Assembly (NCBI GenBank): GCA_002683825.1
Contig: NYUD01000071.1
Coordinates: 85,924-149,923 of the forward strand
From: Planctomycetota bacterium
Lineage (GTDB): Bacteria > Planctomycetota > UBA1135 > GCA-002686595
DNA length: 64,000 nucleotides
Direction: 5' to 3'
The position numbers were made by a program, and so were the translations under genes. Below are positions 36,859 through 44,144 of the stretch, piece by piece; the first letter of the stretch is position 1; every line of letters starts with the position of its first letter. The notes under the pieces are model-generated. The model was not told where the DNA came from and searched no databases. It was given only the letters and a program-made list of their open reading frames with translations.

Positions 36859-37929
36859 ATGCACGAATACAGCATCGCAGTCATCGGTGGGGATGGCATC
36901 GGTCCCGAGGTCGCCAAAGAAGGTATCCAGGTCGTGCGTACGGCGGCGGACATCTTCGGCTTCAAAGTCCGTCTCACGGAATACCCGTTCGGCTCCGAGA
37001 ACTACTTCAGTACCGGCGACATTTTTCCCGACCGGGCCTTCGAAGAGGTCAAGGGGATGGATGCGGTGTATCTGGGCGCCATCGGCGACCCGCGCGCTCC
37101 GGTGGGCATGATCGAGTACGGCATCATCGCCAAGATGCGTTTCGAGCTGGACCTGTACATAAACCTGCGGCCGATCAAGCTCTACACCGAACGCCTGTGT
37201 CCTTTGAAAGGCAAGAAGCCCGAAGATATCGACATGATCTTCGTCCGCGAAAACACCGAGGGTGCTTACGCGGGCATGCACGGCTTCTGCCACAAGGGCC
37301 AGGCGCACGAGGTCGCCACCCAGACCATGGTCTATTCGCGCCTCGGTGTTGAGCGCGCAGTGCGCTTCGCCTTTGAGACCGCCCGTGAGCGCAGCATGAA
37401 GAAGCAGGTTACGTTGATCGACAAGGCCAACGCGGTTCGCGCACACGACATCTGGACCCGCGTTTTTGAAGAGGTGGCCAGGGAGTATCCGGATATCTCA
37501 ACCGACCATGCCTACGTCGATGCTGCCTGCATGTGGATGGTCAAGAACCCCGAGTGGTTCGATGTTGCCGTAACGACGAATTTGTTTGGCGACATCGTGA
37601 CTGATCTGGGGGCGATGATCCAAGGCGGCATGGGCATCGCTGCCAGTGGCAATCTTCATCCCGGTCGGGTGAGCCTGTTCGAGCCGATCCACGGTTCCGC
37701 TCCCAAGCATGCGGGGAAGAACACCGCTTCGCCGGTTGCGGCCATCATGGCGGGATCGATGATGCTGGACTACCTCGGCCAGAAGGAAGCGGGCAAGGCG
37801 ATCGAGAACACGATTGCGAGCCTGCTGCAGTCCGGTCGTATCAAGGGTGTCGGGACCGGGGATCACCCTACGAACGAAGTGGGGGAGATGATCGCGACGG
37901 AGTTGAAGAGCGTGGCGGCGCGGGTCTAG
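36859..37929 (+). CDS. Isopropylmalate/isocitrate dehydrogenase family protein
   Basis: A 356-residue NAD(P)-dependent oxidative decarboxylase. Motifs: [22 protein letters not shown] (substrate Arg), [27 protein letters not shown] (catalytic Lys), the metal/substrate region [32 protein letters not shown], and [14 protein letters not shown] (cofactor loop). [17 protein letters not shown] resembles LeuB/tartrate-dehydrogenase-like enzymes more than classical Icd. Together with the permuted hydratase it probably forms a two-step module, leucine biosynthesis being the leading candidate. It is the last gene of the operon. Confidence 0.88.
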   Translation: MHEYSIAVIGGDGIGPEVAKEGIQVVRTAADIFGFKVRLTEYPFGSENYFSTGDIFPDRAFEEVKGMDAVYLGAIGDPRAPVGMIEYGIIAKMRFELDLYINLRPIKLYTERLCPLKGKKPEDIDMIFVRENTEGAYAGMHGFCHKGQAHEVATQTMVYSRLGVERAVRFAFETARERSMKKQVTLIDKANAVRAHDIWTRVFEEVAREYPDISTDHAYVDAACMWMVKNPEWFDVAVTTNLFGDIVTDLGAMIQGGMGIAASGNLHPGRVSLFEPIHGSAPKHAGKNTASPVAAIMAGSMMLDYLGQKEAGKAIENTIASLLQSGRIKGVGTGDHPTNEVGEMIATELKSVAARV

Positions 37930-38058
37930 GGGCGCGTTTCGCCGAGTGGTCACGCACACGGCCCCCCCCGAATCGCCCGGGGTTCCAGGACGACCGGCTC
38001 CACCTACCGACCCATCCGACAGGCCGCGGGCGGGGATGGCGCCTCCCGGCCGCTCGAA

Positions 38059-39741
38059 TCAATACCCCGCGGCGTGCCCGTCCTTTCGCGATTCCGAGGC
38101 TCCGTACAGCACTCCTGTCTTCGGGTCGCGATGAATGGCCTGGTAGCCACCGTAGGCGCCCTTGCGTTCCACCAGTTCGTGCCCGCGCTTGGTGAGTTCG
38201 ACGAGCACGTCCGGAGCGAATCCGCTCTCGATGGAGACGGTTCCCCCGTCCTTCATGCGGTATCCGGTCGGTTGTGACGATCCCTGGTGAGCCAGGCGGG
38301 GTGCATCGCCGGCTTCTTGAAAGTTCATTCCGAAGTCGATCAGGTTGACCAGCACCTGAACGTGGCCTTGAGGTTGGAATGCTCCTCCCATCACGCCGAA
38401 CGAGAGCCAGGCATCACCGTCCTTGGTGACGAAGGCTGGAATGATCGTATGAAAGGGACGCTTCCTGGGCTCGTAGGAGTTGAAGCGGCCTGGCTCGAGG
38501 TCGAAGAGCTCGCCGCGATCCTGGAGGATGAAGCCCAGGCCGTCGGGGGCCATACCCGACCCCATGCCGCGGTAGTTGCTCTGGATCAAGGAGACCATGT
38601 TCCCGTCTTTGTCCGCTGTGGTGAGGTAGATCGTGTCGCCCTCTTCGAGCGCCGGGTTTCCCGGCACATAGCGTTCCGCGGCGCGGTGGGGGTCGATCAG
38701 TTCGCGACGTTCTTTCGCGTAGGCCTTGCTGATCAGTTGCTGTAGGGGGATCCGGTTGAAGTCCGGATCCGCGTAGAAGCGAGCGCGGTCCTCGAAGGCG
38801 AGCTTCTTGGCTTCCACCAAGAGGTGCAGGTAGTCCGCACTGCCAAAACCCAGGGAAGGGATGTCGTAGGCCTCGAGGATGTTGAGCATCTGCAGGACCG
38901 CGATTCCCTGACCGTTCGGCGGTAGCTCCCAGATGTCGTAGCCGCGGTAATTCGTCGAAACAGGCTGCACCCATTCTGAGCGATGGGCGGCCAGATCTTC
39001 GTAGGACAAGAAGCCGCCGTGCCGCTTCATGAAGTCCCCGATCGTTTTCGCAATTTCGCCCTTGTAGAAGGCATCGCGTCCGCCACGCGCAAGCTTCTCA
39101 AGGGTGTGAGCCAGGTTCTCGTTGCGGAAGATCTCGCCCTTCTCCGGCGCAGGCGTGAACTGCTCCTTGAATCCGGGATAAGCAGACAGGAGATCCGCAC
39201 TCTTTTGCCAGTAGTACGCGATCAGCTCACTGACCGGAAAGCCCTCGCGCGCATGATGTATGGCCGGCGCGAGGATTCTCTTCATGCTGAGCCGCCCGAA
39301 ACGTTTGTGCAGCGTGAACCAGCCATCGACGCAGCCCGGCACGGTGACCGGAAGAGGTCCGTGGGAAGGGACCTCGTCGAGCTCTTCACACTCAAAGTGT
39401 TCGAGCGTCAGGGAGGCCGGGGAGCGGCCGCTGCCGTTGAGTCCGTGGAGTTCTTCCTCTGCGGCATCCCAGACGATGGCGAACAGGTCCCCCCCCAGCC
39501 CGCTGCCGGTCGGCTCGACGAGTGCGAGGACCGCGTTGGCGGCGATGGCCGCATCGACCGCGTGCCCGCCGGCCTGCAGGATTTCCAATGCCGCCTGGGT
39601 TGCCAGAGGCTGGCTGGTCGCGGCCATCCCGCGACGCGCGATGACTTCGGAGCGGGTAACGAAGGGACGTCCGGTGATGCGATCTTGGCCGTGCACGGGA
39701 AAGGACAACAATAGGAACAGGGCGAAGGAGGTAAGTTTCAC
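38059..39741 (-). CDS. ggt: Gamma-glutamyltransferase/hydrolase, exported
   Basis: A 560-residue Ntn-hydrolase made as a precursor that cleaves itself. Signal peptide FALFLLLSFPVHG. The nucleophile and processing site is Thr370 in GDTIYLTTADKDGN, equivalent to Thr391 of E. coli GGT; upstream motifs PTGSGLGGDLFAIVWD, PVTVPGCVDGW and ELPPNGQGIAVLQMLNILE, and downstream NYRGMGSGM and GGAFQPQGHVQVLVN, are conserved. The start is GTG 39741. It degrades glutathione and gamma-glutamyl peptides in the periplasm. Convergent with the isopropylmalate-type dehydrogenase. Confidence 0.94.
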   Translation of the reverse strand: MKLTSFALFLLLSFPVHGQDRITGRPFVTRSEVIARRGMAATSQPLATQAALEILQAGGHAVDAAIAANAVLALVEPTGSGLGGDLFAIVWDAAEEELHGLNGSGRSPASLTLEHFECEELDEVPSHGPLPVTVPGCVDGWFTLHKRFGRLSMKRILAPAIHHAREGFPVSELIAYYWQKSADLLSAYPGFKEQFTPAPEKGEIFRNENLAHTLEKLARGGRDAFYKGEIAKTIGDFMKRHGGFLSYEDLAAHRSEWVQPVSTNYRGYDIWELPPNGQGIAVLQMLNILEAYDIPSLGFGSADYLHLLVEAKKLAFEDRARFYADPDFNRIPLQQLISKAYAKERRELIDPHRAAERYVPGNPALEEGDTIYLTTADKDGNMVSLIQSNYRGMGSGMAPDGLGFILQDRGELFDLEPGRFNSYEPRKRPFHTIIPAFVTKDGDAWLSFGVMGGAFQPQGHVQVLVNLIDFGMNFQEAGDAPRLAHQGSSQPTGYRMKDGGTVSIESGFAPDVLVELTKRGHELVERKGAYGGYQAIHRDPKTGVLYGASESRKDGHAAGY

Positions 39742-39837
39742 GCACAGATCCTACCTCGAACGGTTCTTGACGAAGAAATCCGGTCGCTCCCCGCGGGAGG
39801 GGCAAGGCCGTGTGCGGACTCCCCCGACCGCGGAAAG

Positions 39838-40095
39838 GGCCATCCCACGCGCAGCGAGACTCCGCTGCTCACGGAATACGCGCCGGAATGGATTCAGCAG
39901 ATGCGGCCCGCCGAGATCATCGAAATCGGAGCGGTGTCTTCGCGCAAGAATCCACTCGTTCTCGAAAGCTCCATAACATCGCCGGCTGCGGGTATGCGCC
40001 GATCGACATCAGCCGGGAGGCTTTGAGAGTCACGGCCAAGAACCGCAGAAAGCGCTATCTCCGGTGGCAATTCCGCGGCCAGGTCGGCGACTTGA
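39838..40095 (+). pseudogene. Decayed fragment of EgtD-type histidine N-alpha-methyltransferase
   Basis: In a 542-bp gap, two consecutive frames carry EgtD landmarks. Frame A has PTRSETPLLTEYAPEW and PAEIIEIGAVSSRKNPLVLESS (compare PTRxExxIL and xLVELGSGSSxKTRLLL, the SAM-binding strand). After a one-base shift near 39965, frame B has YAPIDISREALRVTAKN and QFRGQVGDLT (compare YVPVDISxxxL and VVGDFT). The N-terminus, most of the Rossmann domain and the C-terminal domain are missing. EgtD trimethylates histidine in ergothioneine synthesis, so this lineage seems to have lost a local copy. The rest of the gap (40100-40284) has only a short inverted repeat AGACT-TGG-AGTCT at 40235-40247. Confidence 0.6.
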
Positions 40096-40284
40096 CTCGA
40101 GACCGAGTCGAGCGAGAACCGAGGTTGGGCGGTATGCGCCCGGATCACTGGATTCCGGACCCTGCAGGGGATTTTTCCCTGACCCCCCCACGTCCTACCC
40201 CGGGAGCGGGTTTCGCAGCGTCCCCGTGTGCCCTAGACTTGGAGTCTGGTTGGCCCGCTCCTCCGGGTTGTCGGGGACCAAGTC

Positions 40285-41019
40285 ATGTTCTTCGGCGCTC
40301 TCACTCCTCCGTTCCGTGGGCGGCCCGTCCACTCCCGCGTGCAGGTCTTCTTCAAGATCGAGGCCGGGGCCCTGGCGGAGAAGCTTCCAGAAAAAACTCG
40401 CCCAAGGACATGGCGCGGGGAGTGTCTGGGCGAACTGCGTTTCAGCCGTTTGGATGCCGGGCGCGCATTACTGCGCCCCCTCAGCGGCAGGACAGATCAC
40501 TTTTCGTGTCGCTTTGCGGTCGATATGGAAACGCCGGATGGGCTCCAACCGAGAACGTGGGTTCTTGCGCGCAAGACCTCCTCGTGGTTCGAGGCGGTGT
40601 ACGACAATGTGCTGCTTGGATCCGGATACAAGCGTTCCCGTTTTCTCGTAACCGACGAGGCGAATCGCTTCGACCTTCTCATCGCCGGCGACGGAAGAGC
40701 GGAGGTGAAACTGAGCGCCGAAGCGGTCGAGCGGTCTTGTTCGGTCCTTTTTCCAAGCGCCCGGGCGGTTCAGGAGTTCCTGGGATCCACCCACCGGCTC
40801 GAGCCCTTCGATTGCCGCGCCCCCGAAGCGGGTGACGACCCCCCGGTCCATCTCGCGCTCGAACCGCTGCTTCTCCACGAGCTGGAAGCTCGCACATTCG
40901 AGGCCTTTCCGGCGGGGTCGATCACGGTAGACAGCGCCTGGCGCTGGGTTGCCCAGCGCAGGGTCTTCGCGAGCGAGACCGCCTTCGAGAGCCGCGATTC
41001 AGCCGTCCCCGCCACCTGA
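40285..41019 (+). CDS. DUF2071-like protein, function unknown
   Basis: About 244 residues, soluble, no signal peptide. A GGGGA ribosome site precedes the ATG by ~7 nt. The pattern of strands (FKIEAGALAEKLPE, CLGELRFSRLDAGRAL, HFSCRFAVDME, TWVLARKTSSWFEAVYDNVLLGSGYKRSRF) is like DUF2071/acetoacetate-decarboxylase-fold proteins, but I see no certain diagnostic motif. The C-terminal HELEARTFEAFPAGSITVDSAWRW could be a cap. It ends 2 bp before the PhzF gene, with which it is probably translated. Confidence 0.6.
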   Translation: MFFGALTPPFRGRPVHSRVQVFFKIEAGALAEKLPEKTRPRTWRGECLGELRFSRLDAGRALLRPLSGRTDHFSCRFAVDMETPDGLQPRTWVLARKTSSWFEAVYDNVLLGSGYKRSRFLVTDEANRFDLLIAGDGRAEVKLSAEAVERSCSVLFPSARAVQEFLGSTHRLEPFDCRAPEAGDDPPVHLALEPLLLHELEARTFEAFPAGSITVDSAWRWVAQRRVFASETAFESRDSAVPAT

Positions 41020-41021
41020 CG

Positions 41022-41804
41022 ATGCGGATCCCGTTCTTCTGGATCGACGCTTTTACGGCGCGCGCTTTTGCCGGCAATCCCGCGGGCGTCTGTCCGTTGG
41101 ACGAGTGGTTGCCGGACGACATGTTGCAGGAGATCGCGAAGGAGAACAATCTCTCCGAGACGGCGTACTTCGTGCCGCGCGGAGACGGCTTCGACCTGCG
41201 TTGGTTTACACCCGAAATGGAAGTCGATCTCTGTGGCCACGGAACCCTGGCTTCCGGGAAGGTCGTGCTGGACGAACTGCGTAAGGAGGCGTCATCGGTT
41301 CACTTTCATTCCAGGAGCGGCCCCCTGGCCGTTGAGCGCAAGGGGGACCTACTTGAGCTCGACTTCCCCAATCAGCCCGGCGAACCCATCGAGGCTCCCG
41401 AAGGCATGGCTTCCGCCCTGGGCGCATCACCTATCGAAGTCCTCCGAAGCGTGAACTACGACCTGGCCGTTTTCGAAACCCAGGATCAGGTCGCTGCCTT
41501 GGAGCCGAACGAGACCTTGCTCTTGGAGCAGGAGGCTCTAGGTCTCATCGCCACGGCGCCCGGGGATAGGGTCGACTTCGTTTCGCGCTTCTTCGCGCCC
41601 AAGGCGGGCGTCTTTGAGGACCCCGTGACGGGCTCAGCGCACTGCGTATCGACGCCCTACTGGGCCGAACGCCTGGGCAAGCAGCGCCTGATCGCCCATC
41701 AAATATCGAAGCGCGGCGGCGAACTCCGTTGCACGCTGAGGGGTGAACGCGTCGACATCGCCGGGCACGCCGTGCTCTACATGCGCGGAGACATCCTGGT
41801 CTAG
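41022..41804 (+). CDS. PhzF family epimerase/isomerase
   Basis: A 260-residue protein of the PhzF/diaminopimelate-epimerase fold: two similar beta-alpha domains. Motifs: FTARAFAGNPAGVCPL, Glu46 in NLSETAYFV (the acid/base Glu of PhzF), VDLCGHGTLAS, and in the second half RFFAPKAGVFEDPVTGSAHC and HQISKRGGELRC. PhzF isomerises trans-2,3-dihydro-3-hydroxyanthranilate in phenazine synthesis; most genomic members have unknown substrates, and no other phenazine gene is nearby. Starts 2 bp after the DUF2071-like gene. Confidence 0.93.
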   Translation: MRIPFFWIDAFTARAFAGNPAGVCPLDEWLPDDMLQEIAKENNLSETAYFVPRGDGFDLRWFTPEMEVDLCGHGTLASGKVVLDELRKEASSVHFHSRSGPLAVERKGDLLELDFPNQPGEPIEAPEGMASALGASPIEVLRSVNYDLAVFETQDQVAALEPNETLLLEQEALGLIATAPGDRVDFVSRFFAPKAGVFEDPVTGSAHCVSTPYWAERLGKQRLIAHQISKRGGELRCTLRGERVDIAGHAVLYMRGDILV

Positions 41805-41843
41805 CCAACCTCGTCGGCTTCGCCGGGCACGAGGTTCTCGAGC

Positions 41844-42524
41844 CTAGCGTAGCTCTTCGCCCCAGGCGAAGTAGTCGAGCAGCCGCGGCTCCGCCAGGGG
41901 CGTGATCTCCGTCAGAACGAGATCGCCGAGTTGCACCGTGAAGACCTCGAGCTCGCCCTCCTCGGGTAGCTGAGGTCGCACGCAGCAGCTGTAGGTCGAG
42001 CCCAATTCGGCCACCAACACCGCCGTGGTGTCGTCGGCCGTCCCGGTCAGAATCATGCCGCCGGGCCACAGCGGGGAGTCGAAGGGGCCCTCGAGTAGAT
42101 CGGATACGTTGGGATGCAAGCGCAGCTCTTCGCAGCAGTCGTAGTTCGTGGCGAGTTCACCGGCCAGGCCCTCCAAAGAGCGGCAATGGAAGGGGTCGTC
42201 GACAGCTGTCGAGACCTCGTAGTACAGCGCCGCCAGGTTGGGCTCGCGAACCGGTAGGAGGGTGTCCCCTACCTCGGGAACGATCGAGGGGTAGCTCTGG
42301 TCGGGGTGTCGGTTGAACCGGGCGAACACGAGAAGGAGCACGGCCGCTGCGGCGGCGAGCGCCAGGACGAGCCCTCTGGAAAATAGCGACGTGTGCTCCA
42401 CGGCCGGCAATACATTGGCCGGTCTCTCCGCCAAGAATGCGGCCGGGTTCGAGGGAATCGGAAAGCTACGGGCCAGGGAAGAGTCGAGCGCTTCATCAAA
42501 GGAGTCTCTTGTCTGTTCTTTCAT
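41844..42524 (-). CDS. Single-pass membrane protein, putative anti-sigma factor, Cys-rich outside domain
   Basis: A 226-residue protein with a cytoplasmic N-terminus, one membrane helix (residues ~50-69, GLVLALAAAAAVLLLVFARF) and a periplasmic domain with five cysteines: Cys114 and two adjacent pairs, Cys130-131 and Cys180-181. Its start overlaps the sigma-factor stop (ATGA), the usual layout of sigma/anti-sigma pairs. No zinc anti-sigma motif (HxxxCxxC) is seen in the cytoplasmic part. The vicinal Cys pairs suggest disulfide or metal sensing; this is inference. The role is assigned by position rather than by sequence. Confidence 0.6.
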   Translation of the reverse strand: MKEQTRDSFDEALDSSLARSFPIPSNPAAFLAERPANVLPAVEHTSLFSRGLVLALAAAAAVLLLVFARFNRHPDQSYPSIVPEVGDTLLPVREPNLAALYYEVSTAVDDPFHCRSLEGLAGELATNYDCCEELRLHPNVSDLLEGPFDSPLWPGGMILTGTADDTTAVLVAELGSTYSCCVRPQLPEEGELEVFTVQLGDLVLTEITPLAEPRLLDYFAWGEELR

Positions 42525-43153
42525 CTTGTCTCCGTGTCGATGGTGACCTCCCCATTCGTGGGGTTGATCCTGTGGTCGCCCAAGCGTTGACGTAGGAGGT
42601 TTCGTGTGCGATGCACATGGCTCATGGCCGTGCCCTCCGGAATGTCGAGCGCCTCCGAAATTTCGCGATAGGAGAGCTCCAGAAGACTGCGTAGCAAGAG
42701 ACAGGCGCGCGGGACCGCGGCGATTTCCTTGAGCTCGGCCAACAGGACGTCGTCGAAGTTCCCCTGGTCTTCGTGCAAGCGCCCGTCGGTTCCGATCGGC
42801 GGTTCGGAAGGTCCGGGTGAGGAGTGGGAGAGTTCATCCAGGTGCTCCGCGAGCACCTCCATCCTCGCGCTCTTCCCGCGACGGGAACGCTTGCGAAGGT
42901 GGTTGAGGCCCACGTTGCGGACGAAGCTACCCATCCAGGCCGGGAAGGAAGTTCCTCTTTGAAACTGCTCGAGCTTGCCGAGGGCTCGCATCGCCGCTTC
43001 TTGAAGAACGTCTTCCGCTTCCATGGGAGATCCCAGGACTCCAGCAGCGATCGTCCAGAGCAACCTGGACGATCCCTGGAAGAGCGTTGCAAACTCGTCT
43101 GGCGTGAGGGGTGCGCTCAGGTCTCGATCGAAATCGCGTTTCCGGCCGGGCAT
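42521..43153 (-). CDS. ECF-type RNA polymerase sigma factor
   Basis: A 210-residue sigma70-family protein. Region 2 spans ~20-90 (LFQGSSRLLWTIAAGVLGSPMEAEDVLQEAAMRALGKLEQFQRGTSFPAWMGSFVRNVGLNHLRKR), a Ser/Pro-rich linker follows (~95-135), and region 4 is RACLLLRSLLELSYREISEALDIPEGTAMSHVHRTRNLLRQRL with a clear helix-turn-helix. Region 3 is absent, as in ECF sigmas. ATG 43153 has GGTGGA 6 nt upstream; the much longer open frame before it is antisense to the PP2C gene. It overlaps the membrane protein downstream by 4 bp and is divergent from the PP2C phosphatase. Confidence 0.9.
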   Translation of the reverse strand: MPGRKRDFDRDLSAPLTPDEFATLFQGSSRLLWTIAAGVLGSPMEAEDVLQEAAMRALGKLEQFQRGTSFPAWMGSFVRNVGLNHLRKRSRRGKSARMEVLAEHLDELSHSSPGPSEPPIGTDGRLHEDQGNFDDVLLAELKEIAAVPRACLLLRSLLELSYREISEALDIPEGTAMSHVHRTRNLLRQRLGDHRINPTNGEVTIDTETR

Positions 43154-43280
43154 GAGTGGATCCACCGTGGTCCATGTCGGCGGAGTCCCCCGATCTTGCG
43201 TAGATGCGTGAAGTTTGGGTAGCCCGGAGCAGGTTCCGCCCCTACGCTGATCGAACTCACCTGGGGCGGGAGATTTACTC

Positions 43281-44135
43281 ATGACGGGGATCGATAGTCT
43301 GCAAGCCGACAGCAGAGAGTACGCCAAGCTGTATTGCGAGCGCGACATGCGCGAGATCGAGCTACAACCCTTCTGCGGCGGCATGGCGGCCGTTTTTTCG
43401 ATGAGCTCGCCCGGCTCGAGCGGCGTCAACGAGGATTGTGCTGCCCTTCTTCCGTTCGATGAGACCAGCGGAGCCCTGGTCGTCGCAGATGGCGCGGGGG
43501 GCCTGCGGGGGGGTGCCCAGGCATCCAATATCACCGTCGAATCACTCCGCGACACCCTCGAACAGGCCGTCAAGACCAATGAAAACCTGCGCGAGGCCAT
43601 CCTCGGCGGCATCGAACTGGCGAATCGCTCCATCGACGGTCTGTCGATCGGAGCAGCCAGCACGGTGGCTGTGGCGGAGATTCACGACACCCGGCTGCGC
43701 ACCTACCACGCCGGCGATTCGCAGATCATGATCCTGGGAGCCGGCGGGGCGCTGAAGTTCCTGACGGTTTCCCACTCTCCGATGGGCTATGCCGTACAGA
43801 TGGGGCTGCTCGACGAACGGCAAGCCATTGTCCACGAGGATCGCCATCTCCTTTTCAACGTGGTCGGTCTTTCCGACATGCACATCGAGATGGGCATGGA
43901 GGTCGAGCTTGAGATCGGCGATACGGTTCTCATCGCATGCGACGGCCTGTTCGACAATCTGATCGTCTCTGAGGTCGCCGAGTTTTTTCGCGAGGGGCCC
44001 CTGGGTAACTGCACCAAGAACCTGATCGAAGCCTGCCTCAAACGCATGAGCGGAGTGGACGAATCCCAACCCGCGAAGCCGGACGATCTGACGATCTTGG
44101 TCTTCCGCTTCGGCGAGTCGACGCCAGGTCGCTAG
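43281..44135 (+). CDS. PP2C-type protein phosphatase
   Basis: A 284-residue Ser/Thr phosphatase of the PPM/PP2C family. Metal-binding residues fall in GVNEDCA, VADGAGGLRGG, ACDGLFDN and KPDDLTIL; HAGDSQIMIL is the central strand. All four aspartate motifs are intact, so it should be catalytic. There is no membrane segment, sensor or kinase partner in the same operon. It is divergent from the sigma/anti-sigma pair across 127 bp and could regulate it by partner switching, but that is only positional inference. Confidence 0.9.
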   Translation: MTGIDSLQADSREYAKLYCERDMREIELQPFCGGMAAVFSMSSPGSSGVNEDCAALLPFDETSGALVVADGAGGLRGGAQASNITVESLRDTLEQAVKTNENLREAILGGIELANRSIDGLSIGAASTVAVAEIHDTRLRTYHAGDSQIMILGAGGALKFLTVSHSPMGYAVQMGLLDERQAIVHEDRHLLFNVVGLSDMHIEMGMEVELEIGDTVLIACDGLFDNLIVSEVAEFFREGPLGNCTKNLIEACLKRMSGVDESQPAKPDDLTILVFRFGESTPGR

Positions 44136-44144
44136 TCCGCCGCG

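Noticed and set aside
39810..40835. A 341-codon plus-strand frame.
   Set aside because: Its first third is one half of the EgtD remnant and the remainder is an alternative frame of the DUF2071-like gene.
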